A stretch of DNA of 64,000 bases from Combretum micranthum. Lineage: Eukaryota; Streptophyta; Magnoliopsida; Myrtales; Combretaceae. Position numbers and translations under genes: made by a program. Location of the stretch: the NCBI GenBank assembly GCA_024138025.1, contig JAMXBD010000237.1:372001-436000 (forward strand). The letters run 5' to 3'. This document shows, in pieces, positions 39,130 through 51,000 of the stretch (within the stretch, counting starts at the first letter, position 1; each line of letters begins with the position of its first letter). Under the pieces are notes generated by a model that worked only from the letters and a program-made list of their open reading frames with translations, had not been told where the DNA came from and did not search any database.

Positions 39130-40090
39130 TACTGTTGACTGATAAATTTAAAAGGAAATAACTGTTGCTGCTTTTGACTTTAGCATACCTTTTTATACTC
39201 CCAATTCTTAAACACTGATTTAGACCTATTACTGTGCCTGGAGCTTAGCTTCAAATATATTAATCTTTTCTAGCTTTTTGCTAAAGCTAAAGTTTTCTCT
39301 TCCTTATTTGAGAAGAAATTTATTGAGCATAATAAAATTTTTTTATGTGAACAGTTTATAAAAATTATGTATTAATTTATTATTTGTTTAAAATATATTA
39401 GTATTTATTCATCACTTACCTGAACACGCATTATCTTCATTGAATCTTTTCTTTTTTTCCTTGTTCATCTTAAGCTAGATTGTCCCCCATTAACGCAATT
39501 CAAAATTTAAAACGAAAGAATTCATCTATTTTCAACTAACTCGTTCAAAGATTGGTGAATTTTACTCCACCAAGGTTCATCTTTCCTTTAGATTTCAAAA
39601 AAAAAAAAAAAAAAACCAAACCCGTTGTGCCTCCGGTTAGCAAAGTTGTTGCTGTAAGGGGAGATCCGGTTTTGACCATAGAATGGTGGGTTTTTTCTAT
39701 CTAATTAGACGGTCCACAAGGAATAGACAAAAATGATTGCCTGAGGTGGTTTAGTCGAGAGGAGATAGATTTATCCTTTTAACGATGCTGTTGAATTTTA
39801 TCCTATCAATTAGATTTATGCCAGATCCAAATGGGGAAGTAGCAAATGGAGAAATCCATTCAAGGTTAGGTTAAACCCACCGTTTCCATAAAAGCAAACA
39901 TCATTAGATACAGTTGAATTTAGGCGAATGGCATGGAAGTGTTGGGAATGAAAGGGAAAAGGAAAATAATTATCTTACTTTATAGTTTTTTGAAATCCAA
40001 CACTCACTACTTCTAACTCTTTTTGCATTTCTAGAAGAGGTGTTTAAACCAGATTAAGAACATCCATCAAAAGTGTGAGTGTCATATAAG
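39130..40090. other. Intergenic, no gene seen
   Basis: No coding signal. There is an A run at 39598-39615 and a slightly GC-richer tract at 39620-39900 without recognisable identity. Confidence 0.5.
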
Positions 40091-40093
40091 TTC

Positions 40094-40266
40094 TATTTGG
40101 ATTATTTGATTTTTATCTAATTGATCTGATTTGTATTTGTATTTAATTTGTTTGATTTTTTATAAATAAAAACATATGTTTTTCATCTATATTTATTTAT
40201 TGATAAATAATCTGTTTGACAACATAACAAAAGATTTCAAAACGATTAAAATCCAACAAATCAAAC
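40094..40266. repeat. AT-rich palindromic dispersed repeat, copy 3
   Basis: Same family. The left arm TTTGATTTTTATCTAATTGA and the right arm ending 'ccaacaaatcaaacatgacc' are roughly complementary. The core 'ataaaaacatatgtttttca' matches the other copies. Confidence 0.6.
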
Positions 40267-40764
40267 ATGACCTAGATAAGGTCCAACATTCACTACCAAA
40301 GAAATTTGATATTAGTTGATAAGGTGATCGTAATAAATACCAAGTGAATGATCTTTTGAAACTTTTGAGTTAATGGGTTAAAATCAGCTTTTCAATTTGG
40401 AATATTGTAAATGGTGCCAGATCAATTGTAGGAGCTGCTAAATGTATCATTTTAATTAACATTTTTATTGATTGGTATATTTTAGATGGATAGTTCCACT
40501 TGTGGTTATTAAAAAATAACAAGCTCGTAATTAATGCCACGCTTCTTTTATAACGAACTAAATGAAGTCGATATTAAATGTTATATTTTTTAGATGTGAT
40601 TGTAACATTATTAATTATTTAATAATGCTTTTTGTCTAAATTTCCGTGAAGTATGTTTGGAGAAGATATGTTGTTCATATTATAACAAGATTACAATCAC
40701 ATCTTACAATAATGATATAATGAAATTCTAGAGCATTTCATGTAAGATTTTTGAAAATTGGTTC

Positions 40765-40975
40765 GAGCAAATAAGGTTTGATTTTCATGTTATTTTATCT
40801 ATATCATATCTGCATCTGTATCTAATCTGTATTTAGTCTATTTAATATGTTTGTGAGTAAAAATATATATTTTTCATTTATATCTATTTCTTGATAAACA
40901 ATATGTTTGAAAACAATAAAAGTAAGATGATGAAATAGCCAAAATAAAATCAACCAAACAAAACTTTATTTAAGA
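40765..40975. repeat. AT-rich palindromic dispersed repeat, copy 4
   Basis: Same family. 'ggtttgattttcatgttatt' on the left mirrors 'aaataaaatcaaccaaacaa' on the right, with core 'gagtaaaaatatatattttt' and 'gataaacaatatgtttgaaa' as in copy 3. Confidence 0.6.
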
Positions 40976-41163
40976 TTCCTCTCAATCCATAGAAATATTC
41001 AAATTACTCATAAGGTTCCTTGATCTAAACATAGATAATGTCGAGTGAAGTTGATTAACGGGAAAAAAAATTAAAAATATTTCAACTTTTAGGAAGAATT
41101 TACAAATCTGAATTTTAAAAAGTAATCTTAAAAATACATAATTTCTTCTTATCATTCAAGTAT

Positions 41164-41454
41164 CAATTTTTTTTTTTTGCCATTACAAAAAATTTTACGT
41201 GGCTTCAACTCCAGTCACCACCACAGGAGACCATAATTACCCTTCATATATTTTGCGGTGGAGACCACTAATGTGATACCATACCCGATTTTAAATAGGA
41301 CAGGTGACCTACCAACAGCGTCCTGATGTCAATAAAGATCGATCTCATAACCTCATATATAAGGAAGACACCTTTGCCTATAATAAGAATCAATCCCATA
41401 ACCACTAAGAGTTATGAATCAAAACCTTACCAGTTAAGCCAATATCTGCTAGCT
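41164..41454 (-). mobile_element. SINE, minus orientation, with target duplications
   Basis: The flanks TCATTCAAGTAT (41152-41163) and TCATTCAAGCAT (41455-41466) form a 12-bp target duplication with one mismatch. On the minus strand the body starts near 41454, carries a pol III A-box-like TGGCTTAACTGG about 20 bases in, then a weaker B-box-like GGGATTGATTC. It runs about 275 bp and ends in an A tail, seen as T12 at 41167-41178. Head, boxes, tail and duplication are in the order expected for a tRNA-derived plant SINE. Three of these can be seen directly; the pol III origin is inferred. Confidence 0.8.
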
Positions 41455-41469
41455 TCATTCAAGCATAAT

Positions 41470-42900
41470 TGATCTCTCATATTTTCAACATTTGAAGTCT
41501 TTGGGCCAACATTATCTACCATTTTACTCTCTTTCCATCAAATTTTTACCTTTATATAATAAGTATCACTAAAATAGACATGTGAAATGATAAAAAGAAA
41601 TAAAATATTCTAACGGAAATAATAAAATATCACTATAACGAACCCAATAATTACTATTATCATATTCCTATCAAGTATTAGTGAAGTTGGAAATCTAGCC
41701 AAGCAGACTTTTAAATTCAAAGGCCAAAATTCCTACCCTTTTACTTACTTTCCACTTTCCATCCACCCTCTTAACCATCACATCATAATAAATAACTATT
41801 ACCAAAAACTAATTAAAGCATATAATTATTAATCATCTTTCCGGTAGAAAAAAAAATTTAATAAGGCAGGGTTTTGACACAATTTTGACCATTACTTGAA
41901 AGTTGAAGCAATCATGTTTTAAAGCTGCTCAGAAGCAGATTTTTAAAAAACGATTTGGAATGTTGTGTTATTATAATTTTTGTCAAAAATAATTAAAGCA
42001 CTATATATTCTGTCAGTTATTTATGATAGTTATAATCTTAATATAGAATATAGTGTTAAAATGGTACAATTAACATATTTACACATAACTCTAGCTAACG
42101 TGGTCCTTTTTTTCCATAATAGGTTGTTTTTTTATTAATATATTTTCTTAAGGTAAGATAATAAATTGTTAAGTCTTAAATTTTAGATACTAGTATTTTG
42201 TTTAATTTATTAGAATGGAAAGATAAAAAGGAATACCAATTAATCTAGTGTTATAATGTTTTATATTATCGATGATATTTTCAAAATAAAAGTATATTTT
42301 GTTTTTTTTAGTTGATGGACAAAATAATTTTTTTTATCTATTTTATATTATATAGAATAAATATTATTCAAGGTATTAATTTTTGGAAACCAAATTAGAA
42401 ATAGTGATTTCACATGAATAAAGGCCAAACAAGCAACAGTTGTGCATTTGCATTGCATGTACACAAATAAAATAAAATGATGTAAAAAAATTACCATAGT
42501 AGAATGACTCAAGTCAATAATTATATGCATGATCAGCAAATGAAGACAAAAAAAATGTATAAATTGTCTAAAAATATGTAGAACTTAAAGAAGAAAGAAA
42601 TCAACAATTATAATACATTATTAAAGTTTAATTTGAATTATATAGAGCTATAATAAATCTGTGATAATTATGATTAAGTTCGTTTTTCCATTAAGCAAAT
42701 ACTATATACATACATATATATAAAAGGAATATGTTACACATGCAACAACATCAAACGTCAGTGCTCACTATTTCAAACGGATAGATAGGAAATGTGTCCA
42801 TCATACAACAAAACAAAACAATGAATATATTGATATAGGACATAATCTCTCCATAAATGGTCTTAAATTACTTGGATATGAAGAGGACAACAAATTAATA
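41470..42900. other. Intergenic, no gene seen
   Basis: AT-rich DNA. The minus-strand frame at 42348-42539 shows no recognisable domain. Confidence 0.5.
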
Positions 42901-42902
42901 GG

Positions 42903-42950
42903 TTTTTTTTTTTTTTTTTTTTTTTTTGGTTGGGTGGGGGGGGGGGGGGA
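42903..42950. repeat. Adjacent poly-T and poly-G homopolymers
   Basis: A run of about 25 T is followed by 'ggttgggt' and then about 13 G. Such a pair is unusual and is also prone to sequencing and assembly error. Confidence 0.9.
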
Positions 42951-43513
42951 ATACTATTAGGTATCTTTAAAAACATTTCATCTTGTTTGAGCTTCCAAAT
43001 TTGTGTATTCATCTTTCTGCTCATTACAACTTATTCATCTATTATAATTAACTGCATTTGACAACAAAAAGAGATAAAAACTCAAAGGCAACATCAGGCT
43101 TAACAATCCAATCAATTGCAATTAGACGTGATAATGTAACTTGATACACCTTTATCCTTCATAAAGTGTAATGCCCAATATAAACTCCAAATTTTTGCTT
43201 ATAGAGGTGAAATGATGTGTAGTTTTAATAAAGCCCCCTGTACAGATTCCAATTTCACTAATGGCAATTCTTGCCGCACTAGCAAAAGGCGAGTTCTACT
43301 TTGAATGCTCTTGTGATGTAAGAACAATATTCAATTCTTACATTAAATTTTTATTTTAAGCTCTTCTATTCACAACCCAATATTTTGATGTGACTAACAT
43401 GGATATTTGGATCCATGAGTGTTTGAGCAAAGTTGTTGAGAATAAATCAATTTGTTTCTTTCTAAATACCCTCTAAAGAAAATACGAAGTTGCATTGCCA
43501 TTCACATCTCACT

Positions 43514-45570
43514 TCATTCTTTATATATATATATATATATATATATGAAGAATTGCACTGCTTTTAATCTGGTCAAGGAAGTTTCTTTGAAATGATTGAT
43601 GAATAGGGAAATCTTTTCAAATTTGTCTCTAATTTGCTCATTTCCAATGACAATTCTTAATAAATGCTTAACTAATTTATCTCCAATTCCACAAAACATA
43701 CACTTCGTGTTAATTATCATTGTATGTTGATGAAGGACATCCTTAGTGGGAATAACATTAACCAAGCAACACAAAATGAAAATTTTCATTTTTTGCTCTA
43801 CAATTTTTTCTAGGTGAAGACTTCCAACTCTTTCCAACAAGTGGCATTAAAGTATATTTTTCTTGGCATAATAGAAGACATGGTAATTTCAAGACCCATC
43901 CAAGTTTCACTCTCATCTGTGAGTGAGTATGTTCTTCTTTACATTAAATTCCATAAGTAGATCTAGTTGGGAACAGTCTGTCTATGTTGTGTTTCCATGT
44001 AACAACATCAACTTCAATAGATATTAAATCAATTATGATAGAACCTAGTTAGCTTTAGATATAAATATTAAGAAAATATCGAACCATATATTCTCCCTAC
44101 TCATCAAAACCTATCTAAGCATGCAACAAAGTTATTTTTGTATTTGATTTTCCACATAAATAATCGGGATTGGACAATTCCATTAAGAGATTAATTCGAA
44201 GGCCATAAGAGGGTTAATTTGCCATTCTTTGCCTAAATTAAATAGGACTAAATCCAGTCCACCATCTACAATACAAATACATTTTATAGTAGAAGAAGAA
44301 TTATTAATGATTTGTTTAATTGTTAGTCTTTGTCTCTTAGCTATGATCAGCTTTGCCTATAAAGATCATTTTTGTTTCAGCTTTCATACTTATCCAACTA
44401 AGTTGGCTATGTTTCTCCTTTTCAAATCCCATATCTCTACACCACCCATATATTTTGGAAGAGTCGTTTAGTTCTAATTAATACAAGGACATTGTCTCTT
44501 ATCATTAGAGAAGCCTCTGAAAAATTTTTGCATAATTCTCTCTATTTTTCTTAGAAAGCTTAAAGGGAACGAAGCAACTTTGTTATAATAGCTAAGCATA
44601 CATTCTATTACTAATTTGATCAAATTATGGTGTCCTGTCACACTTCAATGCCTTGCTTTTTGGCTTGATAATTCATTTCTATCTTATAAAGTATTGAGTT
44701 AACATCTCTTTTCTTAAGATTGTTATTATTTGTTACAAGAAAACCTAGATATTTCCTAGGATGCATACTTCCTCAAAATCCTATTATGTCACAAATCCCT
44801 TTCCCGAATTAAGTAAAGACATTAAAAAAGAATACAATCCTATCCTAGACCTTTTTTCATTTTATCTTTGGTTAGGCATTTCCCTAAAACATGATAGAAC
44901 TTGTTGCATTATCATGGCAATTTCTATATTAGCTTCTCGAAAAAAAAGAAGTCCACCAACAAAAACTAAATGAGAGAACTCCACATCACATCCTTACATT
45001 TTGATGGTTTTCCACATCAATATTGACCTTGTTCATTATCCATCAGCTAAACATCTCCATGACCATATGAACATGTAAAGAGATATAGGATCTCCTTGAC
45101 ATAACCCTCTTGAGGAGGAAAAACAAGATTAAGGTATCCATTTAAAAGAACAGCCAATTGAGCAGATGAAAGACAGGAACCAAAAGCCTCAATCCACTAA
45201 TTGAAGAATCAAAGCATTGATAATGTTTTAATAACAAAGCTCAATTTGATTCCATCATATGTTTTCTCTAAATCCAATTTTTGTATCATCTCTCCTTATT
45301 TATCCTTTTTATATTAAAATACTTCATCGGTGCTTACAACACCAAAACACTATCACCACTGTATTGTTCAAGAAGAAAATTCGCTGGTTCTAGATGGATA
45401 ATTTTATCTAAATGAGGTCTTAGCCCACACACTAAAATTTTTGTAATGACTTTGTACAAAATGGTGTATAACCAAGTGATCTAAAATCCTTAAAAGAGAT
45501 ATCTTCGATCTTTTTCAAAATTAGAACTAATAGAGTCTTGTTTAGTTTTCAATCTACTTTTTTAGTTGTA
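43514..45570 (-). mobile_element. L1-type LINE remnant (reverse transcriptase to zf-RVT)
   Basis: On the minus strand, right to left: a reverse transcriptase start-like segment at about 45400-45560 ('LYKVITKILVCGLRPHLDKI'), then 'GLCQGDPISLYMFIW' at about 45080-45110, then 'LVFVGGLLFF' near 44960 where the catalytic 'F-x-D-D' should be, then a zf-RVT-like stretch 'LVNVIPTKDVLHQH' with 'CMFCGIGDKLVKHLL' at 43640-43800. Order and spacing fit a 5'-truncated LINE; the Asp pair is lost and frames shift often. A (TA)n run lies at 43521-43545. Confidence 0.8.
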
Positions 45571-45574
45571 AACT

Positions 45575-47300
45575 TAATCATAAAAGGATTTACTAACAAC
45601 AACAAAAAGTTCTTGGTAAAATTAGTATGGTAATTGTCAATTTTCAAGTGATTTCATAGGACTAATGCTATTTAGGGTCATACAGATTTTTATATCAATC
45701 ATTATTTGTGTGGATTAGTAAATAAAGAAAAATTATAATTTCAAACGTAGACACAATCTAAATTTAAAAAAAAATTATATAAATGAAATATTCCTTTTGA
45801 AAAAGGAAGAAAGAGCTTACTTCTAGTTTAGTTGAAGAGATAAGAAATAACATTTATGGAAATTTATATTATATCTAATTTAATTAGTGGTAAATAAAAA
45901 GAAACAAAATTCTTTTATATGAAAAGAGAAAAACAATTGTCTTTTTAAAATTAATAAAAGATTATTGTTTATGAGTGAAAAAAAAAGATTGTTATTATAG
46001 TTAGTGAAAGATGTCAAATAAAAAGAAAGTAATATATACGCATATATAAACTAAACAACTCAAGGTGAAATACGTCTACTACCCTTAGAAAAATTACAAA
46101 AATTCAAATTAAGCAAAAAAAAAAAAAAGAAGCAAAGAAAAAACCAAAATACTGCATTTAGTAGTTGCAAGCATTTGCACATTTAGCACATATCAATAAC
46201 ACAATATAACAATATACTTGATAAGACTGGTATTTGGAGTTATGTTGCATTTCAAAAAAGCCATACAATGCCTTGTATTGCATAATAAAAGTGCGATATA
46301 CATGGTTTAATTTTTTTTTTCTCTTCATGATTAGCTCGACACATCTTTTACTGATGGATCCCTCGTCAACTCACCTTTTTCCTTTTTTGTCTTCCTCTTC
46401 TACTTTCTACACCCAACATGTGTTTTACTGATTGATCCTTGTTGACTCATCTTTTCCCTTTTCTGTTGTTCTCTTTCACCTTCTAAATCTGATATATTCT
46501 CTAATGATTCCTTAAACCATCATTGTTTTCTACTATAAATGGTTCTTTTCTCTTGTAAAAGTTGGTCATCGGTATTAGTATTCACTGGTATGCTAGAGGA
46601 TCACCATAAATTATTGTTCACAAGAATATCTAAGCCTCAAGTAGAGAACTTGAAACCTTTGGAAAACCGTAAACTACCTTTTCTGAGCAACAGAATTACC
46701 TCTTTTTCTAGAGGTAACACCAAGGGAGCTAAAGATGTTTCTATAGTCAATGTGGAGAGTGGTAGGTTTGTATTTATATTACATGTTGGATATGCGATAC
46801 ATGCTTGCCTCATGTGTATCACATTTTGAATATGTGATGCAGGTAAAATCCTTATATTATATGTTCAAAATGTGATACAACGATAACAATTATGTAATAT
46901 TTTTTTATCTAGCTTATATTTGAGTAATTTTTTAAATCGAATTTCTAAACAAGAAATAATCTCAAACAACTCATTTTGATTGTAATGAAAAAAGAAACCA
47001 ACCATTTTAATGCTTGGAAAAAACTATTAGAGAAAAAATAAACTAAACTGTTTTAAAACCCCCTTGTTAATAATTAATCTCAATAGCTTGGGGAAAAAAT
47101 TTCCCCCCTCCAATCATTTACTTTTAATTTTTTTCTAGACCCTCCAATCGATTGGGTTTTTTTTTTTTTTTTTTTTTTTTTCATCTAATCGATTAGATTT
47201 GAGTAGCCAAAAAAATGGAAACAATTCAAATATAAAAACGAAAAATTAAATAGAACGAACAATTACATTTAATCTTTTTTATTAATTTTTTCCTTTCCAA
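45575..47300. other. Intergenic, low-complexity DNA, no gene seen
   Basis: AT-rich DNA with homopolymer runs (A at about 46116, T at about 47157-47180). Around 46325-46500 two stretches repeat the wording 'ttttactgatggatcc..gttgactca..ttttcc' imperfectly about 95 bp apart. The frames at 46234-46829 have no recognised domain. Confidence 0.45.
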
Positions 47301-47819
47301 TGACATCATCCCAATTCCCACCTTCATTATCCAATCTTACTGCCCATATTTCTCTCTCTAAATCTTTCTCTCTCCTAGATTTCTTCTCCTGACTGCCTAA
47401 GACTAGTCCCTGCTCTGCACTCTTTGTAATGGCATAAAACATAAAGGAAAGAAAAGAAAAAAAAAAAAAGAAAAGTAAAAGAAATCCTCCGACCTAATTC
47501 AATCTTCTACAAGTTTTATTCTTTTCATTCTGGGTATTTTAGAAATTCGATTGTGCATAACCTGTGTAACTTCAATTTTTAAATTTGTTTTCAATTTTTT
47601 TCCTTTTCCCAATAAATAAAGTATCGAAACCCTAGTTTTCCAATACTTATTGCTTGTATTCTTTTGATTGATTAAAGAAAAATCAATAGCCAACACGCGA
47701 AATATTGTTAAAAGCGTTCGGAAGTTTTTTCCCCCTTCTGTTTTTGTTATTATTATTCTTTGTTTGGATCGAAATCAAGGTTTTTTAGGGTTTCGGGTGA
47801 TTGGGTGTTCGGTATTGAT

Positions 47820-47873
47820 ATGAATACTTATGAAATTGAGGAGCTTGTGGTGTTAAGAATTGGGAAATTTTGA
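47820..47873 (+). promoter_or_regulatory. Upstream ORF in the ATG18f-like leader
   Basis: An ATG at 47820 opens a 17-codon frame (MNTYEIEELVVLRIGKF, then TGA at 47871) in the presumed 5' leader of the autophagy gene. It is out of frame with the main start and ends before it. A uORF of this kind usually lowers translation; whether it lies in the mature transcript is not known. Confidence 0.4.
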
Positions 47874-48002
47874 GTGAATTGAATATCGGGTGAAGGAGGG
47901 AGGAGACCTAGGGTTTTGGGGGTTATGATTGTTATTGAATTTGGGGAATCAGTGGTTTTGGGGTTGTGGGTATTGGTGATTGTGGTTTATTTGGTTCTGG
48001 GA

Positions 48003-51000
48003 ATGAGGGATAATGATGTCTCCAAGCCGAATAGCGGTGCTTCGGCATCGCCGAGGTCCGGAAGGGGTAATGGTTTTATTCCCAGTTCTTTTAGAGCAAT
48101 TTCGAGCTACCTGAGGATTGTTTCCTCGGGTGCTTCGACGGTTGCTCGGTCCGCTGCATCGGTTGCCTCATCTATTGTTGATAGGGATGATGAGTCTAGC
48201 CGTGACCAGGTAAAAAAAAAAAAAAGAATTGTTTGGTGATATGTAATTATAGAGTTTAGTTCTATTCTATTTATCAAGTTTATGTGAGTTGTGATCATGC
48301 TGTTAAGTTCATTTTTTATGAGGTCAAATATTATTTAGAAACTTAATGATTGATTTGCGCGGTATCTTGAATGCTTTGGTTCATATTTTGTACAATTTAA
48401 TCCAATTTCTGTTTGCATATGAGACTCCATTGATTTTAGTTTCATGCTGTAAAAATAGTGTGGTTAGACGGTTATCGATTGCATGAGCACTTCAACCTTC
48501 AAGTTGCCAATCATAATAAGTACTAGAGGCAGTTTAAAAGTATGTGTATGGGGTTTCGATGAAATTTTTGTCCGGATGGATGTTGTATGTTGGGTGTTCT
48601 TTAATTTGAATTTTTCCTCTCCACGTCTTTCTCTTTTAATGTACCATGCATATAGTGGAATTTCCTTACTTGTTTTTGGGTCGATCCATCCTATTTTGAG
48701 TTATAGTTGACAATTGACAATTTTCGTTCCCTAGCTAGTGGCTAGAAAGAGTATTCCATCAAAGCTAGAAGATGTACAAGGGTTGACCTTTACCACGTAT
48801 ATGTGGATTTTACTCTCTTATGAGGAATAATTGGTTATTTTCGGCTGTCTTAGCGGATAAGCAAGAATTAAATATTGCAATCGAATGTTTTGATCTCGTA
48901 CTTGTATAAATACACACAAAGCTGTCTAGGGTAATACATTAATTTACCGAATCAACCCATTTTTCCTAGAAGAGAGAAAGTTATCATATGGTAGTTATAT
49001 GATGGCTTATTCATAATTTGAATTTTGAAAAGAAGAAAATCTTCAATTAAACCAAATATTGAACCTTTAATTATATAATTATCTTCAATATTTGAGCGCC
49101 TGTTATGGATGCATTGCATCTAGAATGGTATATGCATGAATATATGAAAGGATGATTGGATTTTGCAATGATTGGTAGTGTTGTTAAGGAGCTTATATTC
49201 ATTCTGCTGTCTCTTGTGCATAATGTTGTGTTGATTAAATTGTAGTTGAACGTCATTTATGTGCACTCCTTTTATAAGCAGGATCAAGTGTTAACTGCAT
49301 CATTGTTCATTTCTTGTTATTCGAGAGGCAGTTCTTTTGAATTGGAATTGAGGTTTTTGGATTAAGGTTGCATTAGCACAGTTTCTGTTTAGTGTCATTA
49401 TAGGAGAGATTAAACTTCATTTTCATTGTCATGCTTTAATACAATGAGACAACCACGTGCCTGGTAGTGGGTATTGCACAAAATGGAACTCTTATCCTGC
49501 AGAATTTTGACAAGGTGTTAGGATTGATGGGTTACTTCTATGGGAGTAAGTAATTGGCTTTTGTTTTTTCTTTTGTGTTTAAATGCTTGCTTCATTGTGC
49601 TGATGCTGGTTCCTGATTTAGTCAACCAAACCTGGTTTTTGATAAAGCACTGAATTTGCTTGTGTCCACTTATTAAAAATATAAATTCGCTTGCTTAGCA
49701 TTATGTTGTTGATTGACTTACTGTGCTGTAATTTTGCAAATGAAGGTGCTCTGGGCTGGGTTTGACAAGTTAGACAGCGAAGGGGAGATTAAGAGACTGC
49801 TTCTGCTAGCATATCGATCTGGATTTCAGGTTTGGGATGTGGAAGAAGCTGATAATGTACGTGACTTAGTGTCTAGAAATGATGGTCCTGTTTCATTTAT
49901 GCAAATGATACCAAATCCATATCCAGCGAAAAGAGTGGATGACAAGTTTGTGAAGAGCCGTCCACTTCTGGTAATATGCACTGATTGCTGTGGTGGTACT
50001 AATTACCAGGATGGTTTCACAACCCAATGTAATGGAAACATTCCCAACTGGAATGACTATGGGGATGGTTGTTTTGTGCCAACTGCCGTTAGGTTTTATT
50101 CTTTGAAGTCCCAATCTTATGTACATGTTTTAAAGTTTAGATCGGCCATTTATTCTGTAAGGTGCAGCTCTCGAGTTGTTGCTATATCTCAAGCCTCACA
50201 GGTACTGTATGTGTGACGAAACCAGAAAAATTTTATCTTTTTATCTTCTTGTTGTCGAGTTATTCCTGAAAAAGGAAGTCTCTAATGCAGATACATTGCT
50301 TTGATGTGACAACCTTAGAGAGAGTATATACGATTTTTACAAATCCTATATCTTCGGGATCTCCTGGTTCAGGAGGGGTTGGATATGGGCCTCTTGCAGT
50401 AGGTCCCAGGTGGGTGGCTTATAGTGGAGCTCCTGCCTTAGGTTCTAATCTTGGGCGGGTCACTCCACAGCATTTTACACCATCTGCAAGCTTATCCAGT
50501 TATCCTTCTAATGGTAGCCTGGTTGCTCATTATGCAAAAGAATCTAGTAAACAACTTGCTGCTGGGATTGCTACTCTTGGAGACATGGGTTACAAGAAAT
50601 TATCCAGGTATTGCTCTGAGCGACTCTCTGATAGCAATAATCCTCCACAGTCTGTCAGTGCTGGTGGGAAAGGGTCTGGAGTGATCAATGGTCATGTGCA
50701 AGAAGCAGATAATGTTGGAGTGGTATGTAGGTTCAGCCGATGTTCCACTTTTAGACGGAATCTGGACTTTTTTGCTGAAAATCTTCCATTAAATATATAT
50801 TGTTATCCAGGTTATTAATGTTGCGATTTTTTTTAAAGGTTGTGTGTTTCTTTTGCAGGTTGTTGTTAGGGATATTATTAGTAAATCTGTGGTTGTCCAG
50901 TTTAGAGCACACAAAAGCCCTATATCTGCATTATGTTTTGATCCTAGTGGGACACTTCTGGTGACTGCATCCAATCAGGGCCACAACATCAATGTATTTA

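Noticed and set aside
44229..44973. Two plus-strand frames of 70-80 codons
   Set aside because: Antisense of the LINE remnant; no domain of their own.
47916..48002. Extending the ATG18f-like protein to the upstream ATG as the main start
   Set aside because: The extra residues are hydrophobic and unlike homologues, which begin close to the MRDND start; kept as an alternative only.
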